Shown here in pieces: positions 6,987 through 13,286 of a DNA stretch of 13,286 bases. A program made the position numbers and the translations under genes. Below the pieces are notes generated by a model, which did not search any database, was not told the origin of the DNA, and saw only the letters and a list, made by a program, of their open reading frames with translations. Within the stretch, counting starts at the first letter, position 1; each line of letters starts with the position of its first letter. The DNA comes from Atopobium sp. UBA2090 (GTDB lineage Bacteria; Actinomycetota; Coriobacteriia; Coriobacteriales; Atopobiaceae): assembly GCA_002331575.1 (NCBI GenBank), contig DCZG01000164.1, forward strand, positions 6,529 through 19,814, in the 5' to 3' direction.

Positions 6987-8177
6987 ATGGTCAACTTCGA
7001 GTACCTCGTTCCCACCAAGGTGGTCTTCGGCAGGAACACCGAGCTGGAGACGGGTCGTCTCGTCAGGGAGTTCGGGGGCCACAAGGCTCTCGTCCACTGG
7101 GGAGGTGGCCACGTGCGCGACACCGGCCTTCTCGCCCGCGTCGAGGAGAGCCTCGCCAAGGAGGGCATCGAGTACGTGGAACTCGGCGGCGTCGTGCCCA
7201 ACCCGCGTCTCTCGCTCGCAAAGCGCGGCGTCGAGCTCTGCCGGAGCGAGTGCGTCGACTTCGTCCTCGCCGTCGGCGGCGGGTCCGTGATCGATTCCTC
7301 GAAGGCCATCGCCTACGGCCTCGCCAACGACTTCGACCTCGAGGACCTCTTCATGCACAAGGTGAGCACCGACAGGATCGCCCCGCTCGGCGCCATCTCC
7401 ACGCTCGCCGGCACCGGCTCGGAGACCTCGAACTCCGCTGTCATGAACATCGACACGCTCGGGGACAGGATGCTCAAGCACTCGTACAACCGCGAGTGCG
7501 GACGACCCCTCTTTGCCATCATGAACCCCGAGCTCACCTATTCGGCACCCCGATACCAGACGGCGGCGGCAGGTACCGACATCATGATGCACACCATGGA
7601 GCGCTACTTCACCACCGAGCAGCACGTCGAGCTCACCGACGAGATCGCCGAGGGGCTGCTGCGCACCGTCAAGACGATGGTGCCCGAGGCGCTCGCCGAC
7701 CCCAGGAGCTATACCGCTCGGGCCAACCTCCTCTGGGCGGGCTCGCTCTCGCACTGCGGCATCACCGGCACCGGTCGCGTGGCCGACTTCGGCTGCCATG
7801 CCATCGAGCACGAGATCGGCGCCCTGTTCGACGTCGCCCACGGCGCTGGCCTCGCTGCCATCTGGTCGAGCTGGGCGAAGTACGTCATTCACGTCGACCC
7901 CGAGCGCTTCGCGCAGTTCGCGGTCAACGTGTGGGGCGTCCAGGGAGACTTCCACGACCCCATGACGACCGGCCTTCGTGGCATCGACGCCTGGGACGGG
8001 TGGTGCCGCTCCATCGAGATGCCCACGAACCTGTGCGAGCTCGGCATCGATCCCACGGAGGGCCAGATTCTCGAGATGGCCCGTGGCGCCGTCGACGCCC
8101 ACGGCGGCGACCATGTCGGAAACTTCCTGAAGCTGCACGTCGAGGATGTCGTGAACATCCTTGATAATGCCCGTTAG
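6987..8177 (+). CDS. Iron-containing alcohol dehydrogenase (YqhD/BDH type)
   Basis: This encodes 396 residues, the usual length of the butanol dehydrogenase/YqhD branch of the iron-containing (group III) alcohol dehydrogenases, which reduce aldehydes to alcohols with NAD(P)H. The opening FEYLVPTKVVFG and the dinucleotide-binding AVGGGSVIDSSKAIA (95-109) are typical. The four metal ligands fall at the expected spacing for YqhD: Asp198, His202, His271 and His285. The N-terminal cofactor loop reads GGGH (39-42), where YqhD has GGGS with the Ser near the NADPH 2'-phosphate, so cofactor preference may differ. GAAAGGA precedes the ATG by about seven bases. It lies alone between the exporter and the PTS gene, each separated by about 100-180 bp. 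A role in fermentative redox balance or aldehyde detoxification is inferred; the substrate is not evident. Confidence 0.93.
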   Translation: MVNFEYLVPTKVVFGRNTELETGRLVREFGGHKALVHWGGGHVRDTGLLARVEESLAKEGIEYVELGGVVPNPRLSLAKRGVELCRSECVDFVLAVGGGSVIDSSKAIAYGLANDFDLEDLFMHKVSTDRIAPLGAISTLAGTGSETSNSAVMNIDTLGDRMLKHSYNRECGRPLFAIMNPELTYSAPRYQTAAAGTDIMMHTMERYFTTEQHVELTDEIAEGLLRTVKTMVPEALADPRSYTARANLLWAGSLSHCGITGTGRVADFGCHAIEHEIGALFDVAHGAGLAAIWSSWAKYVIHVDPERFAQFAVNVWGVQGDFHDPMTTGLRGIDAWDGWCRSIEMPTNLCELGIDPTEGQILEMARGAVDAHGGDHVGNFLKLHVEDVVNILDNAR

Positions 8178-8190
8178 GCGTCATCAGGTC

Positions 8191-8217
8191 TTGCTTTTCT
8201 CGTCAATGGGATATTAT
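8191..8217 (+). promoter_or_regulatory. Promoter candidate for the EIIA gene
   Basis: TTGCTT (8191-8196) and TATTAT (8212-8217) are separated by 15 bp in an unusually AT-rich patch of this GC-rich window. The -10 is good; the -35 and the spacer are imperfect. It would give a leader of about 50 nt to the GTG start at 8276. Confidence 0.45.
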
Positions 8218-8275
8218 GGGGACACGTCGACTTGGTCGGCGCCCTTCTTGTTGACCGCACGGTGAGGAGATTGAA

Positions 8276-8734
8276 GTGAGCGATTTCGTTAAGGCAGAGA
8301 ACGTCTTCGTCAACCAGAGCATCGCATCCCGTCAGGACGCGCTTCGCTTCATTGCGGACAGGGCTCAGGAGCTTGGCGTCACCAAGGATCCCGACGCCGT
8401 GTACCAGGCCTTCCTCGCGCGCGAGGACATGGGCGAGACCGGCATGACCGATGGCTTCGCGGTTCCTCACGCCAAGTCCGCCGCCATCGACAAGGCTGCC
8501 GTCATCGTCCTCAAGAACGACCACGCCCTTGATTGGCCCTCCTTCGACGACAAGCCCGTTGACATCTGCATCTCCCTCCTCGTTCCCGACGGAGAGGCCG
8601 GCACCACCCACATCAAGCTCCTCTCCAAGACCGCCGTCCTCCTTATGAGGTCGGAGTTCAAGGAGCTCGTCCGCGGCACTGATGACCGTCAGGCGATCGC
8701 TGACGCCATCAACGCCGGTATCGACGAGGAGTAA
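8276..8734 (+). CDS. Stand-alone PTS EIIA, fructose/mannitol type
   Basis: This 152-residue single-domain protein belongs to the fructose/mannitol EIIA (PTS_EIIA_2) family. These proteins accept phosphate from HPr on a histidine and pass it to an EIIB domain during sugar uptake. GMTDGFAVPHAKS (56-68) contains the predicted phospho-acceptor His65, and the length is that of one complete EIIA domain. The start is a GTG at 8276, well placed five bases after GAGGAGA; no in-frame ATG gives a better fit. It has its own promoter candidate and is followed by a strong terminator, so it is probably transcribed alone. No EIIB, EIIC, HPr or EI gene is near. It may therefore serve a transporter encoded elsewhere, or act as a regulator like the nitrogen-PTS EIIA; the sequence alone does not decide. 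Confidence 0.9.
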   Translation: MSDFVKAENVFVNQSIASRQDALRFIADRAQELGVTKDPDAVYQAFLAREDMGETGMTDGFAVPHAKSAAIDKAAVIVLKNDHALDWPSFDDKPVDICISLLVPDGEAGTTHIKLLSKTAVLLMRSEFKELVRGTDDRQAIADAINAGIDEE

Positions 8735-8758
8735 GCCTCCGTCACGCCACGTACGCTC

Positions 8759-8796
8759 GGGCCCCGTGGGCAGTAGCCTGCGGGGTCCCTTTTTTT
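8759..8796 (+). terminator. Intrinsic terminator after the EIIA gene
   Basis: GGGCCCCG (8759-8766) pairs with CGGGGTCCC (8781-8789), with one bulged T. The inner TGGGC/GCCTG bases can extend the stem slightly. It is followed directly by seven T residues (8790-8796). It starts 24 bp after the EIIA stop codon and separates that gene from the DJ-1/polymerase cluster. Confidence 0.9.
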
Positions 8797-8828
8797 GTTC
8801 GGTCGGCCCACGGCTCCCGTCGGCGCAC

Positions 8829-8892
8829 CGTCCCGTGGCAGAAGCATGGTCGCCGCACTCGGTGTCGTCGGTCTGACGTCCCGTGGTACGGG
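8829..8892. repeat. Repeated CCCGTGG motifs and small dyad before the DJ-1 gene
   Basis: CGTCCCGTGG occurs at 8829-8838 and 8877-8886. The core CCGTGG also occurs inverted at 8808-8813, and CCCGTGG lies in the terminator stem at 8763-8769. The second copy is part of the perfect hairpin CCCGT-GGT-ACGGG (8880-8892), immediately upstream of the promoter candidate. These may be binding sites of a regulator or chance in GC-rich DNA. Confidence 0.35.
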
Positions 8893-8904
8893 TACACTTG
8901 TTCC
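8891..8904. promoter_or_regulatory. LexA-box-like sequence over a -10 candidate
   Basis: GGTACACTTGTTCC matches the Gram-positive SOS box consensus CGAACRNRYGTTYC at 11 of 14 positions; the core is GTAC-N4-GTTC against GAAC-N4-GTTC. It overlaps TACACT (8893-8898), a plausible -10, 31-36 bp before the DJ-1 ATG, where LexA binding would block transcription. The matching -35 is weak. Y-family polymerases of this type are classic SOS genes, which supports the call. Confidence 0.45.
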
Positions 8905-8928
8905 AGAATCGTAGCGAGAGGAGAGACC

Positions 8929-9513
8929 ATGTTCAGACAGGCGACTGACAGGCGCGTGGCGGTGTTCGTGGCGGACGGGCTCGAGGAGGTCGAGGGCCTC
9001 ACGGTGGTCGACCTGCTCTTCCGTGCGGGGATTCCCTGCGACAAGGTGTCCGTCTCGCATTCGCTCGAGGTCACCTCGAGCCACGCGGTCACCATCACCT
9101 GCGACCGGACCGTCTTCGACGGGGGCTTCTCCTTCGATGACTACGACATGCTCGTGCTTCCCGGCGGCATTCCCGGGACCCCCAACCTCAAGGCGTGCGC
9201 GCCGCTCACCGATGCCCTGACCCGCTTCGTGGGGGAGGGCCGTCAGGTCGCGGCCATCTGCGCGGCGCCCTCGATCCTCGCCGAGCTCGGGCTCCTCGCC
9301 GGCCGTCGCGCCACCTCGAACCCCAACTTCCAGCATGTCCTCGCCGAGCAGGGCGCCGAGCTCTGCGCCCACGACCCCGTGGTGGTCGACGGCAACGTCA
9401 CCACGAGCCAGGGTATGGGCACGGCCATCGCCTTCGGTCTCCAGATAGTGAGGCACTTCCTGGGCGACGAGGCCGTCGAGCGCGTGTCCACGGGCATCGT
9501 CCTGCGTCCCTAG
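8929..9513 (+). CDS. DJ-1/PfpI family protein
   Basis: This 194-residue protein belongs to the DJ-1/ThiJ/PfpI superfamily, close to the YajL/DJ-1 branch. The nucleophile elbow AAICAAPSIL gives Cys111. The N-terminal DGLEEVEGLT supplies Glu22, equivalent to Glu18 beside the reactive cysteine in human DJ-1. LVLPGGIPGTPNL (75-87) and the late TSQGMGTAIAFGL segment are also typical. Members are cytosolic stress proteins with proposed deglycase/glyoxalase or chaperone activity; the activity here is not known. GGAGAG precedes the ATG by about five bases. It is the first gene of a cluster with the Y-family polymerase nine bases downstream, so a role in the same stress response is suggested by context. 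Confidence 0.92.
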   Translation: MFRQATDRRVAVFVADGLEEVEGLTVVDLLFRAGIPCDKVSVSHSLEVTSSHAVTITCDRTVFDGGFSFDDYDMLVLPGGIPGTPNLKACAPLTDALTRFVGEGRQVAAICAAPSILAELGLLAGRRATSNPNFQHVLAEQGAELCAHDPVVVDGNVTTSQGMGTAIAFGLQIVRHFLGDEAVERVSTGIVLRP

Positions 9514-9522
9514 CCTCCTCCC

Positions 9523-10848
9523 ATGCCTGCGCAGGGGCGCCAGTATCTCGTCATTGACCTCAAGAGCTTCTATGCCTCGGTGGAGTGCGTCGAGCTTGGC
9601 CTCGACCCCCTCGAGGCCAAGCTCGTCGTGGCCGATCCCACCCGCACCGAGAAGACCATCTGCCTCGCGGTCTCCCCGGCACTCAAGGCGCTCGGCGTGC
9701 GGAACCGCTGCCGCGTGTTCGAGATACCCAAGTCGCTCTCGTACGTCATGGCCACGCCCCGCATGGCGCTCTACATCGAGAGGTCCGCGGACGTCTACTC
9801 GGTCTACCTGCGCTACGTCGCCCCCGAGGACATCCACGTCTACTCCATCGACGAGGCCTTCCTCGACGTGACGGGCTACCTCTCCCTCTACGGGTGCACG
9901 GCCCGAGAGCTCGGCGAGCGCATACGGGCGGATGTCGTCAGGTCGACGGGCATCCCTGCGACCTGCGGGCTGGGCACGAACCTCTACCTCGCGAAGGTCG
10001 CGCTCGACATCACGGCAAAGCACAGCCCCGACTTCTTTGGCGTGCTCGACGAGGAGACCTACCGCACCACGCTCTGGAACCACACGCCCATCACCGACTT
10101 CTGGCGCGTGGGACCGGGGACGGCGGAGCGTCTCGCCAGCCTCGGGATACGCACCATGGGTCAGGTGGCGACCTCTCCCGTCGACCCCCTTTACGGCCTG
10201 CTCGGCGTCGACGCCGAGATACTCATCGACCACGCCTGGGGCGTCGAGCCGGTCACGATGGCCGACATCAAGGCCTATCGCTCCCAGTCGCACTCGCTCT
10301 CCAACGCGCAGGTGCTCGGCTGCGACCGCGACTTCGGCGGCGGCCCCATCATCGCGAGCGAGATGGCCGACTCGCTCGCCCTCGAGCTCGTTGACCAGCG
10401 TCTCGTCGCCTCCTCGGTCTCCCTCTACGTGGGCTACGCTCTCACGCGGGAGGAGCGCGAGGCGCTGGGCGACCTCTCGACGCCGCGCGCCTGGCGCACG
10501 GCGCCCTCGGACGGCGGGACGGAGCGGCTCGCCATGCCCACGAGCTCTCGCGAGGCGATCGTCTCCGCGACGATGCGCCTCTTCGACGACCACGCGCGTC
10601 GCGGCAGGAGGATTCACCGACTCGGGCTCTCGATGGGCGGCGTCGTCGCCGAGGACGCGCCGGGGATTCAGCCCGACCTCTTCGAGAACGCGGAGAAGCT
10701 CTCCGGGGAGCGTCGCCGCCAGGAGGCCATCTCGGCCGTTAAGAAGAAGTTCGGGAAGAACTCGCTGCTCAGGGGTATCGACCTTCTCCCCGAGGCAACG
10801 GCTCGCGAACGCAACGGGCAGATCGGGGGCCATCGCAGTGGCGAATGA
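9523..10848 (+). CDS. Y-family DNA polymerase, UvrX/UmuC type
   Basis: This 441-residue translesion polymerase copies past damaged bases at low fidelity. The palm carries DLKSFYASVE with catalytic Asp12 and likely steric-gate Tyr17, and YSIDEAFLDVT with Asp110 and Glu111. The helix-hairpin-helix region follows FWRVGPGTAERLASLGI (193-209), then the little-finger domain. QPDLF (383-387) is a canonical beta-clamp-binding motif. The tail KKKFGKNSLLRG ... RNGQIGGH is characteristic of the Firmicutes/actinobacterial UvrX (YqjW) group rather than DinB. The start lies nine bases after the DJ-1 stop codon, in the same frame, with no Shine-Dalgarno sequence; CCTCCTCCC sits there instead. Translation probably depends on coupling. 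The YolD-like gene overlaps its end. All catalytic residues are present, so it should be active. Confidence 0.94.
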   Translation: MPAQGRQYLVIDLKSFYASVECVELGLDPLEAKLVVADPTRTEKTICLAVSPALKALGVRNRCRVFEIPKSLSYVMATPRMALYIERSADVYSVYLRYVAPEDIHVYSIDEAFLDVTGYLSLYGCTARELGERIRADVVRSTGIPATCGLGTNLYLAKVALDITAKHSPDFFGVLDEETYRTTLWNHTPITDFWRVGPGTAERLASLGIRTMGQVATSPVDPLYGLLGVDAEILIDHAWGVEPVTMADIKAYRSQSHSLSNAQVLGCDRDFGGGPIIASEMADSLALELVDQRLVASSVSLYVGYALTREEREALGDLSTPRAWRTAPSDGGTERLAMPTSSREAIVSATMRLFDDHARRGRRIHRLGLSMGGVVAEDAPGIQPDLFENAEKLSGERRRQEAISAVKKKFGKNSLLRGIDLLPEATARERNGQIGGHRSGE

Positions 10849-11164
10849 GCATCCCCGCATGCCCGTCTCGGAGCGAGCGAAGATCTTCGTGCCCTTTGAC
10901 CCGCTCAGGGGGTTCAGGGCGGCGCTCGCCGAGCGCGAGCGCGTGAGCGTCCCCGAGGCGGACCTCACCGAGGAGGACGCGCGCGACCTCTCGAGCCGTC
11001 TCTCCACACTCTCGAAGGGGAGTATGGTGGCGGTCACGTACTACGACGGTGGCGCGTACCGGCGCGTGGAAGGCTGCGTGAGCCGCATCGACCTTGTCGC
11101 TCGGGAGCTCGTGGTCGTCGATACGCGCGTGCCGCTCGACGCGGTGAGGCGCATCGAGCCGTAG
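10838..11164 (+). CDS. YolD-like protein
   Basis: This encodes 108 residues resembling the YolD-like family: the N-terminal KIFVPFDPLRGF followed by a helix, then LTEEDARDLSSRL, then a small beta-rich domain (VAVTYYDGGAYRRVEGCVSR, then IDLVARELVVVD and a final VRRIEP). YolD-like genes in Bacillus and relatives lie beside UvrX-type Y-family polymerases and have been likened to UmuD, a partner of the polymerase. Here too it directly follows such a polymerase, which makes the call much stronger. I chose the GTG at 10838, behind a GGGGGC stretch and overlapping the polymerase by 11 bp. The ATG at 10859 is an alternative that would remove seven residues. The molecular role is inferred. Confidence 0.8.
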   Translation: MANEHPRMPVSERAKIFVPFDPLRGFRAALAERERVSVPEADLTEEDARDLSSRLSTLSKGSMVAVTYYDGGAYRRVEGCVSRIDLVARELVVVDTRVPLDAVRRIEP

Positions 11165-11231
11165 GGAGTCGTGCATTGCGCGGGTGGGGCGGGCACGTCG
11201 TTTCGAGGTATGCGAGGACGGGGTGGCGAGC

Positions 11232-11933
<702 letters not shown>

Positions 11934-11937
11934 CGAC

Positions 11938-13286
11938 ATGACCTCGGCCTATGCACGCACGATAACCAGAAGCATCCGGGGCTCGCTCGGACGCTTCCTC
12001 GCCATCGTCGGCATCGCGGCGCTCGGCTGCGGCTTCTACGCGGGTCTCCAGATGACCGGTCCGGACATGCGCACCGCCGGCGACCGGTACTACGACGGGA
12101 CGAGCCTCTACGACCTGCGCGTGATCTCGACGCTCGGCTTCTCCGACGACGACGTGGACCGGCTCGCCGCGATCGACGGGGTGGGGGCGGCCATGCCGTC
12201 CATCACGACCGACGCCATGGCGCGCCTGGGCGGAGAGCAGCTCGCCGTGCGAGTGAGCTCGATCGACGCGAACGCCGCGGAGGACTCCTCCTATGACGGC
12301 GCCTACGTGGTCAGCTCGGACGATGACAACTACCTCAACCGCGTCATCCTCGTGGACGGACGATGGCCGGAGAAGGCGGGCGAGTGCGTGGTCTGCGCGG
12401 ACAAGATCGTGGGGGACTACGGCGTGGGCGACACGCTCTCGCTCCTCTACGGCACCCGCGACCTCGACGAGACCTTCTCATGCGAGGACCTCACGATCGT
12501 GGGGACCGTGACCTCGTCCAACTACCCCTACACGGGCTCGTTCGGCTCCACGACGCTCGGATCGGGCATGATCGCCCAGTACGTCTACGTCACGCGCGAC
12601 AGCTTCGCCGCCGACCTGCCCTACACCGAGGTCTACCTCTCGGTCCCCTCTTCGACTTCGTACGTGAGCGGCACCGACGAGTACGACGCGGCCGTCGACG
12701 TGGTCCAGCAGAAGGTCGAGGGTGACAAGGACGAGATCGCCTCCGCGCGTCTCGAGGACCTCAAGGAGACCGCGCAGGAGAAGGTCGACGACGCGCAGGC
12801 CGAGGTCGACGCGAGCCGCGCGGACGCGGACCAGGAGCTTGCCGACGCGCAGGCGAAGCTCGACGACGCAGCTGCCCAGATTGCCTCCGCGCAGCAGGAG
12901 ATCGACGACGGCCAGTCCCAGTACGACGCCGGCGTGGAGGAGCTCGCGAGCAAGAGGGCGACGGCCGAGGACCAGTTTGCCTCGGCGGAGGAGGAGATCT
13001 CGTCCAAGCAACAGACGCTCGAGTCGACCTCGTCCGACCTCGATGAATCCCAGGCGACGCTCGACGCCCAGCGCGAGACCTACGACGCGCAGGTCACGGC
13101 CGCGCTCTCGTCCCTCGCCCAGCAGGGCATCTCCGCCTCGACGCCCGGCGAGGCATCGGCGGCGATCGCCTCGCAGCTCGAGCAGGTCAGGGCCCAGGAG
13201 TCGCAGCTCTCGGCGCAGCTCGCCTCGCTCGCGGAGGATGACCCCTCGTACGCCGCCGTCGCGGGGGCGATCGCGCAGGCCCAGGT
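11938..13286 (+). CDS. FtsX-type ABC permease with long coiled coil (partial, 3' end missing)
   Basis: The frame opens with ATG at 11938, four bases after the ATPase stop, and stays open to the window end (449 residues seen, no stop). The N-terminus has ITRSIRGSLGRFLAIVGIAALG with a membrane helix at about 19-40, as in large FtsX/MacB-like permeases of Gram-positives. Residues about 50-245 form an extracytoplasmic domain with an IVGTV motif at 187-191. From about 250 to at least 430 the sequence is a long Ala/Gln/Glu/Asp-rich coiled coil with LADAQAKLDDAAAQ-like heptads. The rest, expected to be more ectodomain and the C-terminal FtsX helices, lies outside. No strong ribosome-binding site precedes it, consistent with coupling to the ATPase. 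Confidence 0.88.
   Translation, partial: MTSAYARTITRSIRGSLGRFLAIVGIAALGCGFYAGLQMTGPDMRTAGDRYYDGTSLYDLRVISTLGFSDDDVDRLAAIDGVGAAMPSITTDAMARLGGEQLAVRVSSIDANAAEDSSYDGAYVVSSDDDNYLNRVILVDGRWPEKAGECVVCADKIVGDYGVGDTLSLLYGTRDLDETFSCEDLTIVGTVTSSNYPYTGSFGSTTLGSGMIAQYVYVTRDSFAADLPYTEVYLSVPSSTSYVSGTDEYDAAVDVVQQKVEGDKDEIASARLEDLKETAQEKVDDAQAEVDASRADADQELADAQAKLDDAAAQIASAQQEIDDGQSQYDAGVEELASKRATAEDQFASAEEEISSKQQTLESTSSDLDESQATLDAQRETYDAQVTAALSSLAQQGISASTPGEASAAIASQLEQVRAQESQLSAQLASLAEDDPSYAAVAGAIAQAQ

Noticed and set aside
6429..8138. 569-codon minus-strand open frame opposite the alcohol dehydrogenase
   Set aside because: It is antisense to a well-supported enzyme gene and crosses an intergenic region with no protein-like signature.
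8689..11037. 782-codon minus-strand open frame opposite the DJ-1/polymerase cluster
   Set aside because: It is a shadow of three recognisable genes, with low-complexity composition and no motif.
12750..13286. Reading the Ala/Gln-rich part of the last gene as a separate structural or phage tail-fibre-like protein
   Set aside because: The frame is continuous from 11938 with an FtsX-type N-terminal helix directly after an ATPase gene; long coiled coils are known in large FtsX-type permeases of Gram-positives.

Overview
The window is GC-rich and gene-dense, with strong GC preference at third codon positions and no sign of mobile elements. Gene content (a GH3 beta-glucosidase with a C-terminal membrane domain, very large MacB/FtsX-type ABC exporters, an orphan PTS EIIA, and a UvrX-type Y-family polymerase beside a YolD-like protein) suggests a high-GC anaerobic Gram-positive. 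The best guess is a gut or oral actinobacterium of the Coriobacteriia (Olsenella/Collinsella-like). This is an inference from protein style; there is no rRNA or marker gene to prove it.

Layout. (1) 39-3101, minus strand: a two-gene unit with a GH3 beta-glucosidase carrying a C-terminal membrane domain, followed by a small four-helix GtrA-like membrane protein. (2) 3102-3494: a 393-bp divergent intergenic region with three separate dyad-symmetric sites. (3) 3495-6803, plus: one 1102-residue ABC exporter subunit with the ATPase fused to a FtsX/MacB-type permease and a huge extracytoplasmic domain that includes a short pentapeptide-like repeat. (4) 6987-8177, plus: an iron-containing, YqhD/butanol-dehydrogenase-like alcohol dehydrogenase. 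(5) 8276-8734, plus: a stand-alone PTS EIIA (fructose/mannitol type) with its own promoter candidate and a clear intrinsic terminator. (6) 8929-11164, plus: a tight cluster of a DJ-1/PfpI protein, a Y-family DNA polymerase (UvrX/UmuC type) and a YolD-like protein, preceded by a LexA-box-like sequence over a possible -10. (7) 11232 to window end, plus: a LolD/MacB-type ATPase and the N-terminal part of its FtsX-type permease with a long coiled coil; the permease runs off the window.

Working together: the GH3/GtrA-like pair looks like membrane-linked glucoside metabolism. The polymerase and YolD genes look like a DNA-damage (translesion) module with a DJ-1 stress protein in front. The two ABC systems are separate MacB-type machines with unknown substrates. 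I saw no tRNA, rRNA, CRISPR array, insertion sequence or phage gene. The most interesting points are the possible SOS control of the DJ-1/polymerase/YolD cluster, the unusual in-frame junction between the first two of those genes, the cluster of palindromes in the divergent region, and the unusual ectodomain of the 1102-residue exporter. I did not find a clear case of an entirely new system.
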